A stretch of 49,286 bases of DNA from Oscillospiraceae bacterium (lineage in GTDB: Bacteria; Bacillota; Clostridia; Oscillospirales; Ruminococcaceae), in NCBI GenBank assembly GCA_003531585.1, contig DQFX01000045.1, positions 29,181 to 78,466 on the forward strand, given 5' to 3'. How positions within the stretch are numbered: position 1 is the stretch's first letter; every line of letters begins with the position of its first letter. Below the pieces are notes generated by a model. It was not told the origin of the DNA. It worked only from the letters and a program-made list of their open reading frames with translations, and searched no databases. The translations under genes and the position numbers were made by a program. Shown here in pieces: positions 7,667 to 15,465 of the stretch.

Positions 7667-7742
7667 AAAACCTCCTCAATTTTATATTGCGCCGGGCGAG
7701 AACGCAAAAATTGAGGAGTGCATTGCATCTGATTATGTTTTC

Positions 7743-7786
7743 ATTATATCACGCATTGGACGGGACATGGGGGACATTGGTGACAA
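7743..7786 (-). promoter_or_regulatory. Activator-type phage late promoter (copy B)
   Basis: Leftward box TGTCACCAA-TGTCCCCCA-TGTCCC (7,785-7,762), exactly 10 bp, then extended -10 TGATATAAT (7,751-7,743); the -35 position reads CCCATG. Box and spacing match copy A at 799-842. It begins one base beyond the stop of the ArpU-like activator gene and serves the small terminase-methylase block. Confidence 0.65.
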
Positions 7787-7787
7787 C

Positions 7788-8192
7788 TTAATCAGGGTTG
7801 TCCGATATGTAGCGATAGTACATCTTCTTGACGGAGTCGATGGTGTTCCCCCCACCGAGCTCCTCCGCAACAGTCCTCCAGCTTTTATGCTTGAGAACTC
7901 GCTTCTCCATGATGCGCTTAATAAGCAGGTCGGTGATACGTGCGATATACCGCTCGATCCTGACTTTCAAAGCCTCATACTCCTTGACCTCATTGCCAAG
8001 TTCTGTCTTGAGGTGTGCCAGCTCGATAAAGCTGTCCTCGGTATGGTTGTGCGGCGTAGGATTCTTCGGAACACCGCTCGTATCGAAGGCGCTGGAACCA
8101 CAGAGTTTTGCTTCAATCCTCGCAATTCTCTCTTTATCATCTCGAATAGCGTCCTCCAGCAGGTAATATTTATTTAATTCTTCTACCGTCAT
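7788..8192 (-). CDS. ArpU/RinA-type phage late transcription activator
   Basis: 134 residues from ATG (a TTG four codons earlier is less well placed). The N-terminal two thirds are helical and charged; the C-terminus has a sigma-70 region 4-like HTH (SWRTVAEELGGGNTIDSVKKMYYRY). Proteins of this type switch on phage packaging and structural genes. The gene is the last before the promoter block it probably controls, and the proposed binding box starts right after its stop codon. Confidence 0.75.
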   Translation of the reverse strand: MTVEELNKYYLLEDAIRDDKERIARIEAKLCGSSAFDTSGVPKNPTPHNHTEDSFIELAHLKTELGNEVKEYEALKVRIERYIARITDLLIKRIMEKRVLKHKSWRTVAEELGGGNTIDSVKKMYYRYISDNPD

Positions 8193-8213
8193 AATATCGT
8201 CCAATCCCCTTTA

Positions 8214-8483
8214 TTAAAGATATCCGTTGTCTTTTGCGAATGTTTTCATCTTCTTGAGTGTTATCTTCCCCACGCCCGGAATATTGGCATTTGCGAATGC
8301 CTCGAGGAATTCAGCGGCACTCTTTGCCGAAGATACCTGTGCTGCAGGCATCTTACTTGCCGCTGCAGACGCAGAGCGAACCTTTTCGACAAGCTGAGCA
8401 TCAGTCATTTTGCGGAGTTTCACTGCCTCGTCATGTATGCTCACTTCTTCCGGGGTTCGCCTGCAGTTTCTCTTCTTAGCCAT
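8214..8483 (-). CDS. Small phage protein with helix-hairpin-helix-like end
   Basis: 89 residues: basic N-terminus (KKRNCRRTPEE), helical Ala-rich middle, and IPGVGKITLKKMK near the C-terminus, which resembles a helix-hairpin-helix non-specific DNA-binding turn. A strong AAGGAGGTG site precedes the ATG. Function unknown; its place between a nuclease and the late activator suggests a DNA-related role. Confidence 0.6.
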   Translation of the reverse strand: MAKKRNCRRTPEEVSIHDEAVKLRKMTDAQLVEKVRSASAAASKMPAAQVSSAKSAAEFLEAFANANIPGVGKITLKKMKTFAKDNGYL

Positions 8484-8519
8484 AATCTACACCTCCTTGT
8501 TGAAATTGATTGCAAACAG

Positions 8520-8879
8520 CTATTTTTCGTCAAGGTATGAGAGCAGCGTTTGTTGAGCCGCCTCAAAGCCATAGCACACCTTGACTGCATATCCGTTGTT
8601 CTTCAGTTTTTCTATCCATGTGTTCTGTGCATCAGACGTCCGCCCCTTTGGAGCTTTCATCTCGATAAAAAGTCCGTGATACGCGCCACGCGGAACAGGG
8701 AGGAACAGGTCTGGAACACCCGCCTGCACTCCCATCGCCTTGAACCTTGCAGCTTCGACCTTGCTGCGCTTGCCGCCGTTCGGGACATGAAACAGCAACG
8801 ACAACTCGGGGTGTCTGCCGCTTTCGAACTGCGCCCAGCGAATAAGTATCATTTGTTCGTTATCTTCTATGTGCTGCAT
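8520..8879 (-). CDS. VRR-NUC domain nuclease
   Basis: 119 residues, a stand-alone VRR-NUC fold: helix with HVPNGGKRSK, GVPDLFLPVPRG (catalytic Asp) and FIEMKAPKGRTSDAQ (catalytic Glu-x-Lys). The family is a PD-(D/E)XK-type structure-specific nuclease often found in phages, presumably acting on branched DNA in replication or packaging. Its ATG follows directly on the stop of the HTH-HD gene. Confidence 0.85.
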   Translation of the reverse strand: MQHIEDNEQMILIRWAQFESGRHPELSLLFHVPNGGKRSKVEAARFKAMGVQAGVPDLFLPVPRGAYHGLFIEMKAPKGRTSDAQNTWIEKLKNNGYAVKVCYGFEAAQQTLLSYLDEK

Positions 8880-9614
8880 TTATACCCCCAGAACGCGCGA
8901 CGCGTACATATCAGCAGTGTGAGTAAAGAGTACAGCCGGGTACCGTTCGACCGCTCTGCCGTAGTACTCCCATTCTTTCTGATCGGTAAACGACCCCATG
9001 TGCCAGCGAATACACGCTATCTCCTGTTCAGTGAGGGTAATATGCCGCTGGAGCATTATCAGGGACTTTTCGCCATGACCTGTGAGTATCTGGTTCTTGT
9101 TCCATTCCCACTTGTCACCGGCCCAGTTGTAGCAGTAGTCATCGACCTTGCAAAGGTCATGGAACATCCCGACGAGCCAAGCGCTCCTGCTGTCGTTCCA
9201 CTGCAATCCGAGGTTTCGCGTATATTTCTCCAGCTCGGCTACAACTTGACTAGAGTGTATATAAAGTCCACCGCGCTGGTTTCCATGATGTCCAAGGGAG
9301 GCGGGAGCAGCGAAAAAGCCGTGTGCCTTGAGCCAAGATGGGAAATTTTCAGGAACGTCAACGCATTCTGGATAATTGAAAAAGTCGGAATAGTTTTCCT
9401 CGTTTACCTTTGCAAGCTCCTTGTGATCGTCGCCAAAACAGCTAAACAGAAACTCCAGCTTTCTCTTCGCATCGGCGCAGGGCTTGAGCTTGCCGCTCTC
9501 CCAAAACTCGACCTCGCTGGGGATCTCATCAACAGCATAGGCTACCCGCTCAATAGTTAAGCCTTTTCTTTCTCGTAAATTTTTCAACTGACTTCCTATT
9601 TCGTTATTCAGCAT
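8880..9614 (-). CDS. XRE-HTH fused to HD-domain hydrolase
   Basis: 244 residues from an ATG with GGAGG at 9-nt spacing. Residues about 5-60 form an XRE-like helix-turn-helix (LRERKGLTIERVAYAVDEI). Residues about 100-240 contain an HD domain with His near the start (YIHSSQVV), the metal pair HD in VGMFHDLCK, GHGEKS, and a late Asp in THTADMYAS. HD proteins hydrolyse phosphoesters, often nucleotides. It might be a phage nucleotidase with its own DNA-binding or dimerisation module; the substrate is unknown. It overlaps the gene upstream by 11 bases. Confidence 0.7.
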   Translation of the reverse strand: MLNNEIGSQLKNLRERKGLTIERVAYAVDEIPSEVEFWESGKLKPCADAKRKLEFLFSCFGDDHKELAKVNEENYSDFFNYPECVDVPENFPSWLKAHGFFAAPASLGHHGNQRGGLYIHSSQVVAELEKYTRNLGLQWNDSRSAWLVGMFHDLCKVDDYCYNWAGDKWEWNKNQILTGHGEKSLIMLQRHITLTEQEIACIRWHMGSFTDQKEWEYYGRAVERYPAVLFTHTADMYASRVLGV

Positions 9615-10272
9615 CTTCCTCGTCCTCCGTGTCCTCGTTCTCATCGAACGTATACTGATGTTCGACCTCGGAATCGCTTGCCGCTCTGCGTTCCTCCTCA
9701 GCTGCCAAAGTATTCAGATAAAGGCTCATGCAGTTGTATATCTTGGTCTGCGATTCCTGCCAGGAGTCCACCATTCCTTTCGGAATACGAAGTGACGGAA
9801 TCATTGCAACCAACTGTAAACCGTTGTATACAAGCAGATATGTAGCATCGTCCTCGCCCTGAATAAGCACCTTTTGTGTATATTCTGTTTCAACGATGGG
9901 CGAAAGCAGCTCAGCGGGAATAAACGCAAACGCAGTCTGGTCTTTGTCGACAACGACTTTCATCTCTTCATCTCCGAAGAATGTCGAGTGTATTTCGATT
10001 TCGTCTGCTTCAAATCTTCTGAATTTGCAGGCCGTTTCAACCTTTTTGGCAAGTATCCACGCTCCATCGTTATCGTCCCATGTCTTGTCGATTGTCTTTG
10101 CACTGAAATCGAACATGGCACAAGCCTGTTCATACGTTATTGACGGCAAATCGGAAATATCGTAAAGACCCCAGTTTCCTCCGAGCCACTGCTGTGACTG
10201 CTCGTTGATCGTAGAGGTTATGCCAAGGTAATGTGCCTTTTTCACGAGCTTTGCGAGTTTTTTGATTATCAT
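9604..10272 (-). CDS. Phage protein of unknown function
   Basis: 222 residues, soluble, alpha/beta, with no motif I recognise, ending in a strongly acidic tail (about 195-222). AAAGGAG precedes the ATG. It stands between a methylase and the HTH-HD gene with near-zero spacing, so it belongs to the same transcript. Confidence 0.65.
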   Translation of the reverse strand: MIIKKLAKLVKKAHYLGITSTINEQSQQWLGGNWGLYDISDLPSITYEQACAMFDFSAKTIDKTWDDNDGAWILAKKVETACKFRRFEADEIEIHSTFFGDEEMKVVVDKDQTAFAFIPAELLSPIVETEYTQKVLIQGEDDATYLLVYNGLQLVAMIPSLRIPKGMVDSWQESQTKIYNCMSLYLNTLAAEEERRAASDSEVEHQYTFDENEDTEDEEDAE

Positions 10273-10286
10273 GTTGGTACTCCTTT

Positions 10287-11006
10287 TTACCCCTTATTAA
10301 CTACCACTCTGCAAGTGTTCACAGCCGTGCCGCTCTCCTTGAACGAGCTTTCCGGCAGCGGCTCAATGGTACCGCCGTAGCTTTCCACAAGAGCGCGGAA
10401 CTCTGTTGTGCGCTTATCAGTGCGGAACAGCACCGACGCCGACATGATTGCAACAACACAGCGTGTAGCCATGTGTATTGCCTTGGTGACGTGGATAATG
10501 TCCTGCTGCTTGGCAAACGGCGGATTCATCACGATCACGCTGTACTGCTTGTCCGGTTTGAACGTCGTGAAATCATCATGCACCAGTTTAAATCCCTGTT
10601 CTTCGAGGAAAGCACGGTTCTTGGAATTAAGCTCCACGCAGTCACAGCCAGGCATATACTTGGCAATCGCTCCTCTGCCTGCCGAAGGTTCAAGGCACAC
10701 ATCGTCAGGCGTGATGTTTGCAAGTCTTACCGTTTCAGCAGCAAGCTCGTCCGGGGTCGGGAAGAACTGATACTCTGTTTTCTCGCTGGTGTATTCGCCA
10801 GTGAGGATAATGCTCTGCAGGATATCCTCTACATCGTCAGCGAAGACGTGGCACTTCTTGGGGCTGTTCCACTTGCCGCCGATTGCTGAAAGCACCTTGC
10901 TTACCTGCTGATATGTCTTTCGGTCAAGCTGTTCTGTGAGGCGCAGTGTGTTGCCGCTCACCTCTGCTTTTGCAAGCACTTCAATTATTGCGCTGTCGAT
11001 TCTCAT
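10287..11006 (-). CDS. N6-adenine-type DNA methyltransferase
   Basis: 239 residues. FFPTPDELAAETV (about 82) is followed by the SAM-binding LEPSAGRGAIAK (about 105) and the catalytic NPPF (about 160), the order of gamma-like amino-methylases. The N-terminus (1-75) is a small extra domain. Its ATG overlaps by four bases the stop of an HsdS-like specificity gene, which suggests the two proteins are made together. Whether it methylates DNA alone or takes specificity from that partner is open. Confidence 0.8.
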   Translation of the reverse strand: MRIDSAIIEVLAKAEVSGNTLRLTEQLDRKTYQQVSKVLSAIGGKWNSPKKCHVFADDVEDILQSIILTGEYTSEKTEYQFFPTPDELAAETVRLANITPDDVCLEPSAGRGAIAKYMPGCDCVELNSKNRAFLEEQGFKLVHDDFTTFKPDKQYSVIVMNPPFAKQQDIIHVTKAIHMATRCVVAIMSASVLFRTDKRTTEFRALVESYGGTIEPLPESSFKESGTAVNTCRVVVNKG

Positions 11007-11689
11007 GTCTTTATGTCCTCCAACATAAGCTGTATTATTTCCTCGGGGGCGTCATCCCACCCGGATTTGATGCTGGCTACTATCTCATCAAGAGCATGGT
11101 TCTGCTCTTTTATGAGCTTGGAAGCCCTTTTCTTGAACCAACCCGCCAACTCGATCGGATTGTCCGGCATATTCTCCAGTTTGTCTACTGACTTCATATT
11201 CTGGAATGATGATGCAAGCAGCACCATCTTCTCAACTGTTTCACTCTGCTTATCGGGAATGATGTATACCAAGGGTAATTTCTCGATCTCTGAGCAATCG
11301 AGCTTTCGAGAAAAGCCCGTCTGCGTGCCATCATCAGGCGGTATGCATAGTTCCAGCGACGCCAGAAGGCATAACAGACCGTATTCAGGAAGTATTTCCG
11401 GAACAAAGCGAACTGCGCAAACATGCCGTGAAAGGACACAATCGCCTATATCATTTATCGCGACCTTTCCAAGCGTTCCTACGGTTGAAACGAGGATATC
11501 GCCCAACTTGGATATTGTTTCGTTCTCGAAGTCCTCGCAGTACTTTTCGCATTTCAGCCGAGCATCTTTCATGCAGGATGCCCCAACGATATAGGGGATT
11601 CCCTTGCCCTCGGTGTTCAGCTTGGCTTTGTCCAGGTTGCGCCCCTGGAATATCGCGGCGCAATCACCTATGGTTATGTATTCGCTCAT
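11003..11689 (-). CDS. HsdS-like single target-recognition-domain protein
   Basis: 228 residues resembling one half of a type I restriction specificity subunit: a TRD (ITIGDCAAIFQGRN at the start, GDILVSTVGTLGKVAI about 63-78, LSRHVCAVRF about 87, LPLVYIIP about 138) followed by a helical spacer (about 150-228). Full HsdS has two TRDs; here there is one, so it might work as a dimer. It overlaps the methylase gene (ATGA), and no HsdR is seen. Likely role: directing the neighbouring methylase to a site, or mimicking/replacing a host HsdS. Confidence 0.65.
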   Translation of the reverse strand: MSEYITIGDCAAIFQGRNLDKAKLNTEGKGIPYIVGASCMKDARLKCEKYCEDFENETISKLGDILVSTVGTLGKVAINDIGDCVLSRHVCAVRFVPEILPEYGLLCLLASLELCIPPDDGTQTGFSRKLDCSEIEKLPLVYIIPDKQSETVEKMVLLASSFQNMKSVDKLENMPDNPIELAGWFKKRASKLIKEQNHALDEIVASIKSGWDDAPEEIIQLMLEDIKT

Positions 11690-11934
11690 GATTTCTGTTC
11701 CTCAAAATACTTCATTCCGATTAGATCAGCAATGCCAACGCTACCGTCATCACATGAGTGAGGTGTTTTTCTTCTCACATATGAAAATGCTCCTTTGCCA
11801 AGACAACCAACTGCATCTGTGATGCTAATTGCCAAGTGCTTGTCTGTGATTTTCTCTTTTACACCTACAAGAATTTCACCGCAAAGCTTGCACATGTATA
11901 TTGGCATGTAATACCCGTTTTCGTCGTTATTCAT
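11686..11934 (-). CDS. Small Cys-containing phage protein
   Basis: 82 residues from an ATG with AGGAGG six bases upstream. CKLCGE near the N-terminus and HSC near residue 60 could hold a metal. Function unknown. It overlaps both neighbours. Confidence 0.55.
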   Translation of the reverse strand: MNNDENGYYMPIYMCKLCGEILVGVKEKITDKHLAISITDAVGCLGKGAFSYVRRKTPHSCDDGSVGIADLIGMKYFEEQKS

Positions 11935-12142
11935 ATTGTCCCTCCTGTTCAATTATCCGACCGCATTCCGGACAAAATCTCAGCTTGTAACTGCCATAGT
12001 CGCACCAGCTTTTAACCCTGCCATTAACAATCAACTTTCTTACCAGCGTTGTTAAATACACCGACTTTATTTCCGATGGGGTATCGACCTTGCTTTTCAG
12101 CATTTTGAGATCTTCGCAGAAATGACACCGCTTTTTACTCAT
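11927..12142 (-). CDS. Small zinc-ribbon-like phage protein
   Basis: 71 residues. CHFC at 6-9 and CPEC near 57 give a CxxC...CxxC zinc site, with a helical middle. An ATG six codons earlier lies in the ribosome-binding site and is less likely. Function unknown; part of the overlapped operon. Confidence 0.55.
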   Translation of the reverse strand: MSKKRCHFCEDLKMLKSKVDTPSEIKSVYLTTLVRKLIVNGRVKSWCDYGSYKLRFCPECGRIIEQEGQYE

Positions 12143-12551
12143 TGTGCTTGTTCCCTCCATTTACGGAATTCTGGATCATCTTTGCGAGGAATTCTGTAAA
12201 TCCCATATCGCTCTTGGATTCCTGCTCGATAGGTTCCCTTGCGGCATAATGTAAGCAGCAGTTTGCGCCGACGCTCTGCTCTGGAAACTCGGTGCGAATC
12301 AAATCTCTTGCAGCTTCTGCATGTGCCTGGCTGTCAAAAAGCGCGAAATAAAGCATCCCTCTGTCATCTTCATGGAAGAACACCTTGGGATCACACCACC
12401 CGACAAACCCGTCCATTTTACGTATTGCGGCCACAACGCGCTTTCTGAATTTATCGAGTGGGAACTCCCACGCAAAAAGCGTAACAGTCCATACTGGACA
12501 CCGGAACTTTCTTCTGGTCGGGTCACGCTGTATCTTAAGTTCTCCTTTCAC
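12135..12551 (-). CDS. Phage protein of unknown function
   Basis: 138 residues from a GTG preceded by a full GGAGGTGAT site. Mixed alpha/beta, with Trp-rich segments (WTVTLFAWEFPLDKF, GWCDPKVFFHEDD) and a helical second half. No family recognised. The end overlaps the next gene by eight bases. Confidence 0.6.
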   Translation of the reverse strand: MKGELKIQRDPTRRKFRCPVWTVTLFAWEFPLDKFRKRVVAAIRKMDGFVGWCDPKVFFHEDDRGMLYFALFDSQAHAEAARDLIRTEFPEQSVGANCCLHYAAREPIEQESKSDMGFTEFLAKMIQNSVNGGNKHNE

Positions 12552-12607
12552 TCTTAATCACCTCCCACACGATTTATCCAATGCGCGTTCGCGCGTTATG
12601 TGTTCAC

Positions 12608-12925
12608 TCATTTCTCTACCTCATCATCAATGTAATTCTCGCCGAAACACTCCCGGAACATATCATCCCACTTTAAAGCCTGCCCGCAATGGTAGCAGTA
12701 ATCGGCTATCCCTGTTCCAGAAAATCTGCCTCCACAGCTGGGGCAAGAATAGGTGCTTGTGTATCGTATTCCTTCATTGCGGTTTTGGATAGGTTTCTTG
12801 GATATCTGCTTTTCGAGGGCTTCGATAGCCATATCGTAAGCCTTTTCAATAATCTCAAAGATTTCTCTATTTTCGGGAATGCTTGTTTTCCTGCGTATGA
12901 TTTTGATTGCTTCTTCTGTTGTCAT
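12608..12925 (-). CDS. Helical protein with C-terminal zinc ribbon
   Basis: 105 residues. An N-terminal helix pair (1-42) leads into CPSCGGRF and CYHCGQAL (about 61-82), a typical zinc ribbon, then an acidic tail. Proteins of this shape are very common in prophages of gut Clostridia; function unknown, perhaps a single-gene adaptor for nucleic acid. Confidence 0.65.
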   Translation of the reverse strand: MTTEEAIKIIRRKTSIPENREIFEIIEKAYDMAIEALEKQISKKPIQNRNEGIRYTSTYSCPSCGGRFSGTGIADYCYHCGQALKWDDMFRECFGENYIDDEVEK

Positions 12926-12931
12926 TCTCGC

Positions 12932-13278
12932 TCACTCCCTTTCAAAATAAAACCGCAACACAGTTTTTTCCGGGTGCTTAATTAGCCCGAACCGGACGAG
13001 GTTCCTGTATGTTGCGCTGTTTTTCATAAGCACCGCCGGCGCACGCCGTATCATTTCCCGAAACTTCTCCATAGTAAACGTGGACTTGTAGTGATTACAG
13101 GCGCGGCAAGCAGGATAGAGGTTTGAGATGTTGTCAGCACCGCCAAGGTGCAGCGGAACAACATGATCTGCCTGCATATCCTTGATTGTGATGTCGCAGC
13201 CGCAATAAGCGCAGTGACCACCAAACTTGATGTAAACGCGTTGCCGCTCGTCAGCAGTCAGTTTTTACGTTCATTCAT
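12932..13278 (-). pseudogene. HNH endonuclease, frameshifted near the start
   Basis: From the ATG at 13,278 the frame reads MNERKN and stops. In the other frame, directly after a run of five A (13,266-13,262), translation reads LTADERQRVYIKFGGHCAYC and then GCDITIKDMQADHVVPLHLG and on to the stop at 12,932, a standard HNH nuclease of ~115 residues with CxxC zinc pairs and the DHVVP catalytic His. One more A would give one continuous protein. Possible readings: true one-base deletion, homopolymer sequencing error, or -1 ribosomal slippage on the A run. HNH proteins at this place usually assist packaging or recombination. Confidence 0.7.
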
Positions 13279-13282
13279 TGTA

Positions 13283-13894
13283 TTAATTTCCTTCCTGCTC
13301 CAAGCCGTTATTTTTTATAAATTTGCTTACAGTGTCACGATTTACCTTGAATATTTTCGCGATTTCAGATTTTGAAACACCCCGCGCGACTAACTCCCTA
13401 ATCACCTCTTCCTTTCCAGAAAGCTTAGTATGCGAGCTTTTAGCACCTTGGGGTCTGCCTAAGACAACTCCCTCTGAGCGTTTTCGTGCAAGCGCTTCTT
13501 TAGTTCGCTGACTTATAAGGTTTCGCTCAATCTCTGCTGAAAGCCCAAAAGCAAATGCAAGCACCTTGCTCTGAATATCATCGCCTAACCGATAATTATC
13601 CTTAATGGTCCAGACTTTACACTCCTTTGTCATACAGATGTTAAGTATCTCCATGATCATGAACAGATTTCTTCCAAGTCGTGATAACTCGGCACAGATG
13701 ATAAGATCACCTTTCTGAACCTTTTTAAGTAATTTCCCCAGTTCGCGCTTATTGTATGCTTTCGTTCCGCTTATCGTTTCTTCTATCCAGCCGTCGACTT
13801 TAAGTCCCTCGCGCTTGCAGAAATTATTTATTTCAAAGCGCTGATTTTCAACGGTCTGTTTGTCTGACGAAACTCTTATATAACCGTATGTCAC
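13283..13894 (-). CDS. Small serine recombinase (resolvase/invertase family)
   Basis: 204 residues from a GTG with GGAGG six bases upstream. YGYIRVSS with the catalytic Ser near 9, LSRLGRN, and FGLSAEIERNLISQRTKEAL (arm helix) define the Hin/Tn3-resolvase group; the C-terminal HTH is SKSEIAKIFKVNRDTVSKFI. It cuts and rejoins short paired sites; no invertible segment or paired res sites were recognised beside it. It is distinct from the large integrase at the prophage end. Coupled by a GTGA overlap to the gene before it. Confidence 0.85.
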   Translation of the reverse strand: MTYGYIRVSSDKQTVENQRFEINNFCKREGLKVDGWIEETISGTKAYNKRELGKLLKKVQKGDLIICAELSRLGRNLFMIMEILNICMTKECKVWTIKDNYRLGDDIQSKVLAFAFGLSAEIERNLISQRTKEALARKRSEGVVLGRPQGAKSSHTKLSGKEEVIRELVARGVSKSEIAKIFKVNRDTVSKFIKNNGLEQEGN

Positions 13895-14250
13895 TTTTCT
13901 TCCTCCATTTCCAGCCATCTGTAAAGGCAATATGAGCACATATTGCCTTCCGCATTACCATCACATTGTTTATGTTTATCTGGTACTAGAGCACATCCGG
14001 CAACGTCCAACTCCAACGCTAATTCTGTAGAATTCATGGAAAAAAGTCTTTGATGATTACTCATCCCACTTTCATCTTTCCTGCTCAACCACTCATTGAC
14101 GCACTTTCGGCAAATGGTAATGTTAGGTTTCATTCTGGCACAATATTTCTGATTTTCTTCAACGAAAGAACAGAATACCATGTGCCACGCAAAATTCTTT
14201 TCGATAAGCACTTTGGGTGGAATTCTCATAAAACGTTCGTGATTTGTCAT
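13891..14250 (-). CDS. Cys-rich phage protein with internal duplication
   Basis: 119 residues. Two related halves each begin with N-H-x-R-F/L (TNHERFMRI, SNHQRLFSM) and end with C-x2-C followed by W (CRKCVNEWL, CSYCLYRWL). This looks like a tandem duplication of a ~55-residue metal-binding unit that also occurs alone in related phages. Function unknown. Confidence 0.6.
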   Translation of the reverse strand: MTNHERFMRIPPKVLIEKNFAWHMVFCSFVEENQKYCARMKPNITICRKCVNEWLSRKDESGMSNHQRLFSMNSTELALELDVAGCALVPDKHKQCDGNAEGNMCSYCLYRWLEMEEEK

Positions 14251-14567
14251 TTCATTGCACCCTTTATATAGCTTTTTTCTTTGAGGGTTCGAGGACTATT
14301 CTGCATACGGCAATCCGGATATTTGCAGTTGAAGCAACTTTCTGGTGGGTCACAATCGTCTGGAACCAATGAAAAACCTATATTTATGCAGTCACTCTGT
14401 CTTTTTTGAATTCCTACGCTGTCTAATCTGTCACCAATCAATGATAATGAACACTTGTATTTTGCCGCGATCTGAATTATCGACATACCAGATTGATAGA
14501 GTTCAGCAATGTGTTCATCTTCGGAATGTGGTATCCTATCAACGTAATGATTTTTACGCTTGCACAT
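14247..14567 (-). CDS. HTH-like small phage protein with Cys cluster
   Basis: 106 residues from ATG after GAGGAG. Residues about 20-55 look like a helix-turn-helix of the resolvase-tail kind (IAELYQSGMSIIQIAAKYKC), followed by CFNCKYPDC near residue 82. Function unknown; perhaps a small DNA-binding regulator. Overlaps the next gene by ATGA. Confidence 0.55.
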   Translation of the reverse strand: MCKRKNHYVDRIPHSEDEHIAELYQSGMSIIQIAAKYKCSLSLIGDRLDSVGIQKRQSDCINIGFSLVPDDCDPPESCFNCKYPDCRMQNSPRTLKEKSYIKGAMK

Positions 14568-14585
14568 TTTGTTCACTCCTCAATG

Positions 14586-14837
14586 TCATCTTACCGCTTT
14601 GAACAGAGGAACATATCCATGCCAAAGACGAAACCATCCGCACACTTTACTCTTATCAATGCAAACGTGTTCCTTTTTGGCACGGCTGACCGTATATAGT
14701 TTCTCAGCCTGGATTCGCTCCCAACAAGATGAATTCAGCATCGGCAATCCCGACTTTCTGCACCACGCCGCATAATAAGTTTTGTAGTAATTGTTATAGC
14801 TTTCGTGGGTCTTTTCAAGCCAATTTGTGCCAGGCAT
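14586..14837 (-). CDS. Small phage protein of unknown function
   Basis: 83 residues, rich in Tyr and Trp (NYYKTYYAAW, GWFRLWHGY), with scattered Cys. AAGGAG lies 10 bases before the chosen ATG; a TTG three codons upstream is an alternative. No family recognised. Confidence 0.5.
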   Translation of the reverse strand: MPGTNWLEKTHESYNNYYKTYYAAWCRKSGLPMLNSSCWERIQAEKLYTVSRAKKEHVCIDKSKVCGWFRLWHGYVPLFKAVR

Positions 14838-14842
14838 AACAA

Positions 14843-15211
14843 TCAATCTCCTTTATTTTGGGTCCGGCTGTTATTGCTTAAAATCTCATTAAGCATTTCG
14901 GCTTCGGTTGGGAATTCCATAGGATTATCGATATCGCAGCTAAGCCAGCCGTCATAGCTATCGAAATCCTCATCATATTGCACACGGTTAAACACATGAG
15001 GACTTGGCTCGTCTGGATCAGGGAAAAGAGCGCTGTATGTAATCAAAGCAGGAACACCTTTGAATGCGTACAACCTTGGGTATTCATCGGTTTCATCATG
15101 CATGATATAATCGGCGTTCCTTTCCAGTATCGGACCTCTTGCCAGTACCTGCTCCTTGGTTATACGGCAGTTCGGATTGTCGCAGAATGGACACTTATTT
15201 GTTTTATCCAT
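14843..15211 (-). CDS. Small phage protein with N-terminal CxxC-type finger
   Basis: 122 residues from an ATG overlapping the previous stop by eight bases. CPFCDNPNC at about 7-15 is a compact metal site; the rest is acidic and aromatic (DSYDGWLSCDIDNP). Function unknown. The longer in-frame extension upstream is the shadow of the preceding gene. Confidence 0.55.
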   Translation of the reverse strand: MDKTNKCPFCDNPNCRITKEQVLARGPILERNADYIMHDETDEYPRLYAFKGVPALITYSALFPDPDEPSPHVFNRVQYDEDFDSYDGWLSCDIDNPMEFPTEAEMLNEILSNNSRTQNKGD

Positions 15212-15386
15212 GGTACGTTCCTTCCTCTGCCTTTTCTGTTCGTTCCTCGAACTTCTCACAAGCCTTTGAGCTGATGCCTTTAAGCGTATCATCGTGAATC
15301 TGGCAGTACACGCTTGTACCGTACTTCTTGACATGGGCATACTTGCAATGACCGCACTTGTTCTGGATTTCATTGTTTTTCTTCAC
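15204..15386 (-). CDS. Small Cys-containing phage protein
   Basis: 60 residues, GTG start after AAGGTGAG. CGHCKYAHV, a later Cys-x-H (YCQIHDD) and ACEKFEER suggest a small zinc-binding fold, a pattern frequent in gut prophages (CxxC, CxxxxxxxxxC). Function unknown. The 79 bases before it hold an imperfect GC-rich hairpin but no T tract. Confidence 0.5.
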   Translation of the reverse strand: MKKNNEIQNKCGHCKYAHVKKYGTSVYCQIHDDTLKGISSKACEKFEERTEKAEEGTYHG

Positions 15387-15465
15387 AATTTCTCACCTTT
15401 CAACAATGGATTGTTTCCGGGTAGGGAATGCTCCCCCACCCGAATTCAATCTGACATTCCCGTTA

